In this document: piece after piece, positions 33,366-34,892 of the stretch
Layout of the letters: every line of letters begins with the position of its first letter
Position numbering within the stretch: position 1 is the first letter of the stretch
From: Legionella drancourtii LLAP12
Lineage (GTDB): Bacteria; Pseudomonadota; Gammaproteobacteria; Legionellales; Legionellaceae
NCBI RefSeq assembly: GCF_000162755.2
Contig: NZ_JH413816.1
Span: 1 to 34,892 of the forward strand
Direction of reading: 5' to 3'
DNA length: 34,892 nucleotides
Program-made: the position numbers and the translations under genes
Notes under the pieces: generated by a model
The model's database searches: none
Seen by the model: the letters and a program-made list of their open reading frames with translations, nothing else
What the model was told of the DNA's origin: nothing

Positions 33366-34892
33366 ATGCCTAAAGAGAAAAAACGTAAAACCTTGGCGGG
33401 AAAAAAACCCGTATCAGCAATAAATCAAGACAACAAAGCCAAAACCAATAAACGAGCGAGACGAGAGCCATCGGCAGGCACAGCGCCATCAGTAGATACA
33501 GGGGCTAGTCTTATCCGTGAAAATGGCAAAGTAAGCGCCTCAACCAAGCCTCTTTTAATTGATGATAATACTCGCCTCAATACCTTGCTTAGGATCGCGA
33601 CCGAAATTGAATTGAACGATCAACAAGAATATAAATTAATGCACACGATTAAGAATCTAGCAGATCTTCCTGGGATACCCGCAACCTCTTATTTGCGCCA
33701 TTTTTTCCTACACGATCAACCGGCAATGATCTTAGAAGTACTACGCCCCTTAACTTTTCATCTTGAAAAAAATACTGCGCAGGCTAATTGGGAATTACTC
33801 GAAAAATTTGATTGTCCCAAATTAATTCTGCTCATGCTACTCGAAGGAAAGCAAAAAAATATTTATAACATATATGCAATCATGCTCGTTTGCCTTTTTA
33901 CCATCAAGGATCCCCATGCGAACAATCTTTGTAAATTGTTTATTTATCATGTAGAACATACAAGTGATTTTAAAACTAATCTTGAATTTTTTGAGGCTCT
34001 TCTTTACATTTTCAAGTGCCGATTAAAGTTTGAGTTACCTCCAGAATATCAACACCTGCAACTATCTAATGAACATCGTGAATTAATTGTTAGCAAAATG
34101 ACTGAGCGCTTACATAGTCTGTTAGAGACAGGACAACATACACAAGAGCAAGTGGTAACCTTTTTTAAGGGATTTCTTGCCCTGCTCTCCCGCAATTATC
34201 CGCTTAGCTATAAGAATGATGCCAATCAATTGGTGATTGAGGCTTTAAAAAAAGGCTATGCGCTTCCAATAGTCGAGCTCTTGATTCCTTTTGGCAATAT
34301 CCATAAAGCAAATGACGCAAGCCAATCACCACTACTCATCGCCCTCGAAAACAATAATCTTGAGGCGCTCGCGCTTTTAAAAAGAACCAGGGTTGATTTA
34401 CTTAAATTAGTTATTTGGAATAAAGAATTACAACGCTTTGTGCTCGTGCCCACTCTCAGTTATATCAAATTACGGGGTATGAGGGCGGAGATTGTCGCCT
34501 ACATAGAAAACGACGTAGTAACGAATAAAACTACTAACGCAGCAACTGAGAAATCGCAGTTTTTGCTTACTTACTTCTTGCAAAAGTTGCAAGAACACAG
34601 CCGCCAAGAACTAACAAAAACTTGCTTTTTAGAGGCAATTGAAAATGGAGAAAGCTATTTGATAGACACCATACTGAACTTGCTCGGTATGGAAGCATTG
34701 CTTAGAACTTTGGCTCCAATTGAGATGATGCTATTGTTTAAAGAATTAAATGGCGCGGCGTGCTTGAGTAGGCTCATTGAAATAGAGCCTGGCAGAGTAT
34801 CACGCCTAATTCGCTTGTTTTACAATATGGAGAAGAGTAGTAATATCATCTATGAATTAACTACAGCCATCATCGAGCAAGACTTGGCTATA
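33366..34892 (+). CDS. Ankyrin-like protein with basic NLS-like N-terminus (3' end outside window)
   Basis: The frame is open from ATG 33366 to the window end, 509 codons without stop. The first ~60 residues are disordered and basic, with two clusters (PKEKKRK and NKRARRE) like a bipartite nuclear localisation signal. The rest is helical; around residues 275-345 'KKGYALPIVELLIPFGNIHKAND' elements and 'QSPLLIALENNNLEALALLKR' look like divergent ankyrin repeats. No signal peptide or membrane segment is seen. An element resembling a PmrA box lies upstream. Candidate Dot/Icm effector acting in the host nucleus: inference. The ribosome site is weak (AAAGAT). No homologue named. Confidence 0.75.
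   Translation, partial: MPKEKKRKTLAGKKPVSAINQDNKAKTNKRARREPSAGTAPSVDTGASLIRENGKVSASTKPLLIDDNTRLNTLLRIATEIELNDQQEYKLMHTIKNLADLPGIPATSYLRHFFLHDQPAMILEVLRPLTFHLEKNTAQANWELLEKFDCPKLILLMLLEGKQKNIYNIYAIMLVCLFTIKDPHANNLCKLFIYHVEHTSDFKTNLEFFEALLYIFKCRLKFELPPEYQHLQLSNEHRELIVSKMTERLHSLLETGQHTQEQVVTFFKGFLALLSRNYPLSYKNDANQLVIEALKKGYALPIVELLIPFGNIHKANDASQSPLLIALENNNLEALALLKRTRVDLLKLVIWNKELQRFVLVPTLSYIKLRGMRAEIVAYIENDVVTNKTTNAATEKSQFLLTYFLQKLQEHSRQELTKTCFLEAIENGESYLIDTILNLLGMEALLRTLAPIEMMLLFKELNGAACLSRLIEIEPGRVSRLIRLFYNMEKSSNIIYELTTAIIEQDLAI

Noticed and set aside
1-34892. CRISPR array, rRNA, tRNA or intact insertion sequence
   Set aside because: No regularly spaced repeats, RNA gene signatures or transposase frames were seen on either strand.

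Overview
The window looks like a chromosomal segment from a Legionella species or a close relative in the Legionellales. Grounds: AT-rich DNA, gamma-proteobacterial housekeeping genes (parE, a threonine aldolase, a DedA protein), a small six-cysteine precursor of the BufA2 type, and an unusual load of very large or eukaryote-like proteins (SecA-like motor, ankyrin-like repeats, OTU-like protease, patatin, poly-Gln tract). Such proteins are typical of Dot/Icm effector repertoires. No genus marker such as rRNA is present, so the assignment is inference.

Left part (1-12535). A secreted protein truncated by the left edge reads leftward and is built from a tandem module of 507 residues with Ig-like folds. 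Next comes a short AT-rich spacer with a 25-bp tandem repeat and a strong terminator. It is followed by an 8.7-kb leftward gene for a ~2,915-residue protein with an embedded SecA-like motor, a 14-residue poly-Gln tract and an acidic C-terminus.

Middle (12536-23725). Diverging from the giant gene is a 1,275-residue protein with about thirteen divergent 33-residue ankyrin-like repeats and a C-terminal membrane segment. Then come a double-ATPase peptide ABC transporter subunit broken by a one-base frameshift in an A7 run, parE, a membrane protein fused to a spermidine-synthase-like domain, a VOC/glyoxalase-fold protein and a DedA membrane protein ending in a clear terminator.

Right part (23792-34892). 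A leftward OTU-like cysteine protease candidate has a long helical insertion between Cys and His. Beside it is a three-gene bufferin operon: precursor bufA2, MNIO maturase bufB, partner bufC. It has a perfect -35 box, a 22-bp palindrome near the predicted transcript start, a terminator-like attenuator between precursor and maturase, and an ATGA overlap between bufB and bufC. After this come a cNMP-domain patatin, a lysine-rich protein of unknown function, gene debris, a HAD hydrolase, low-specificity threonine aldolase, and a right-edge-truncated protein with an NLS-like basic N-terminus preceded by a PmrA-box-like element.

Together the window mixes core genes with three to six candidate host-interaction proteins and a copper/metal-buffering RiPP operon. 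The most novel items are the SecA-like giant, the 33-residue repeat family with a conserved Gln-Trp, and the attenuated bufferin operon.
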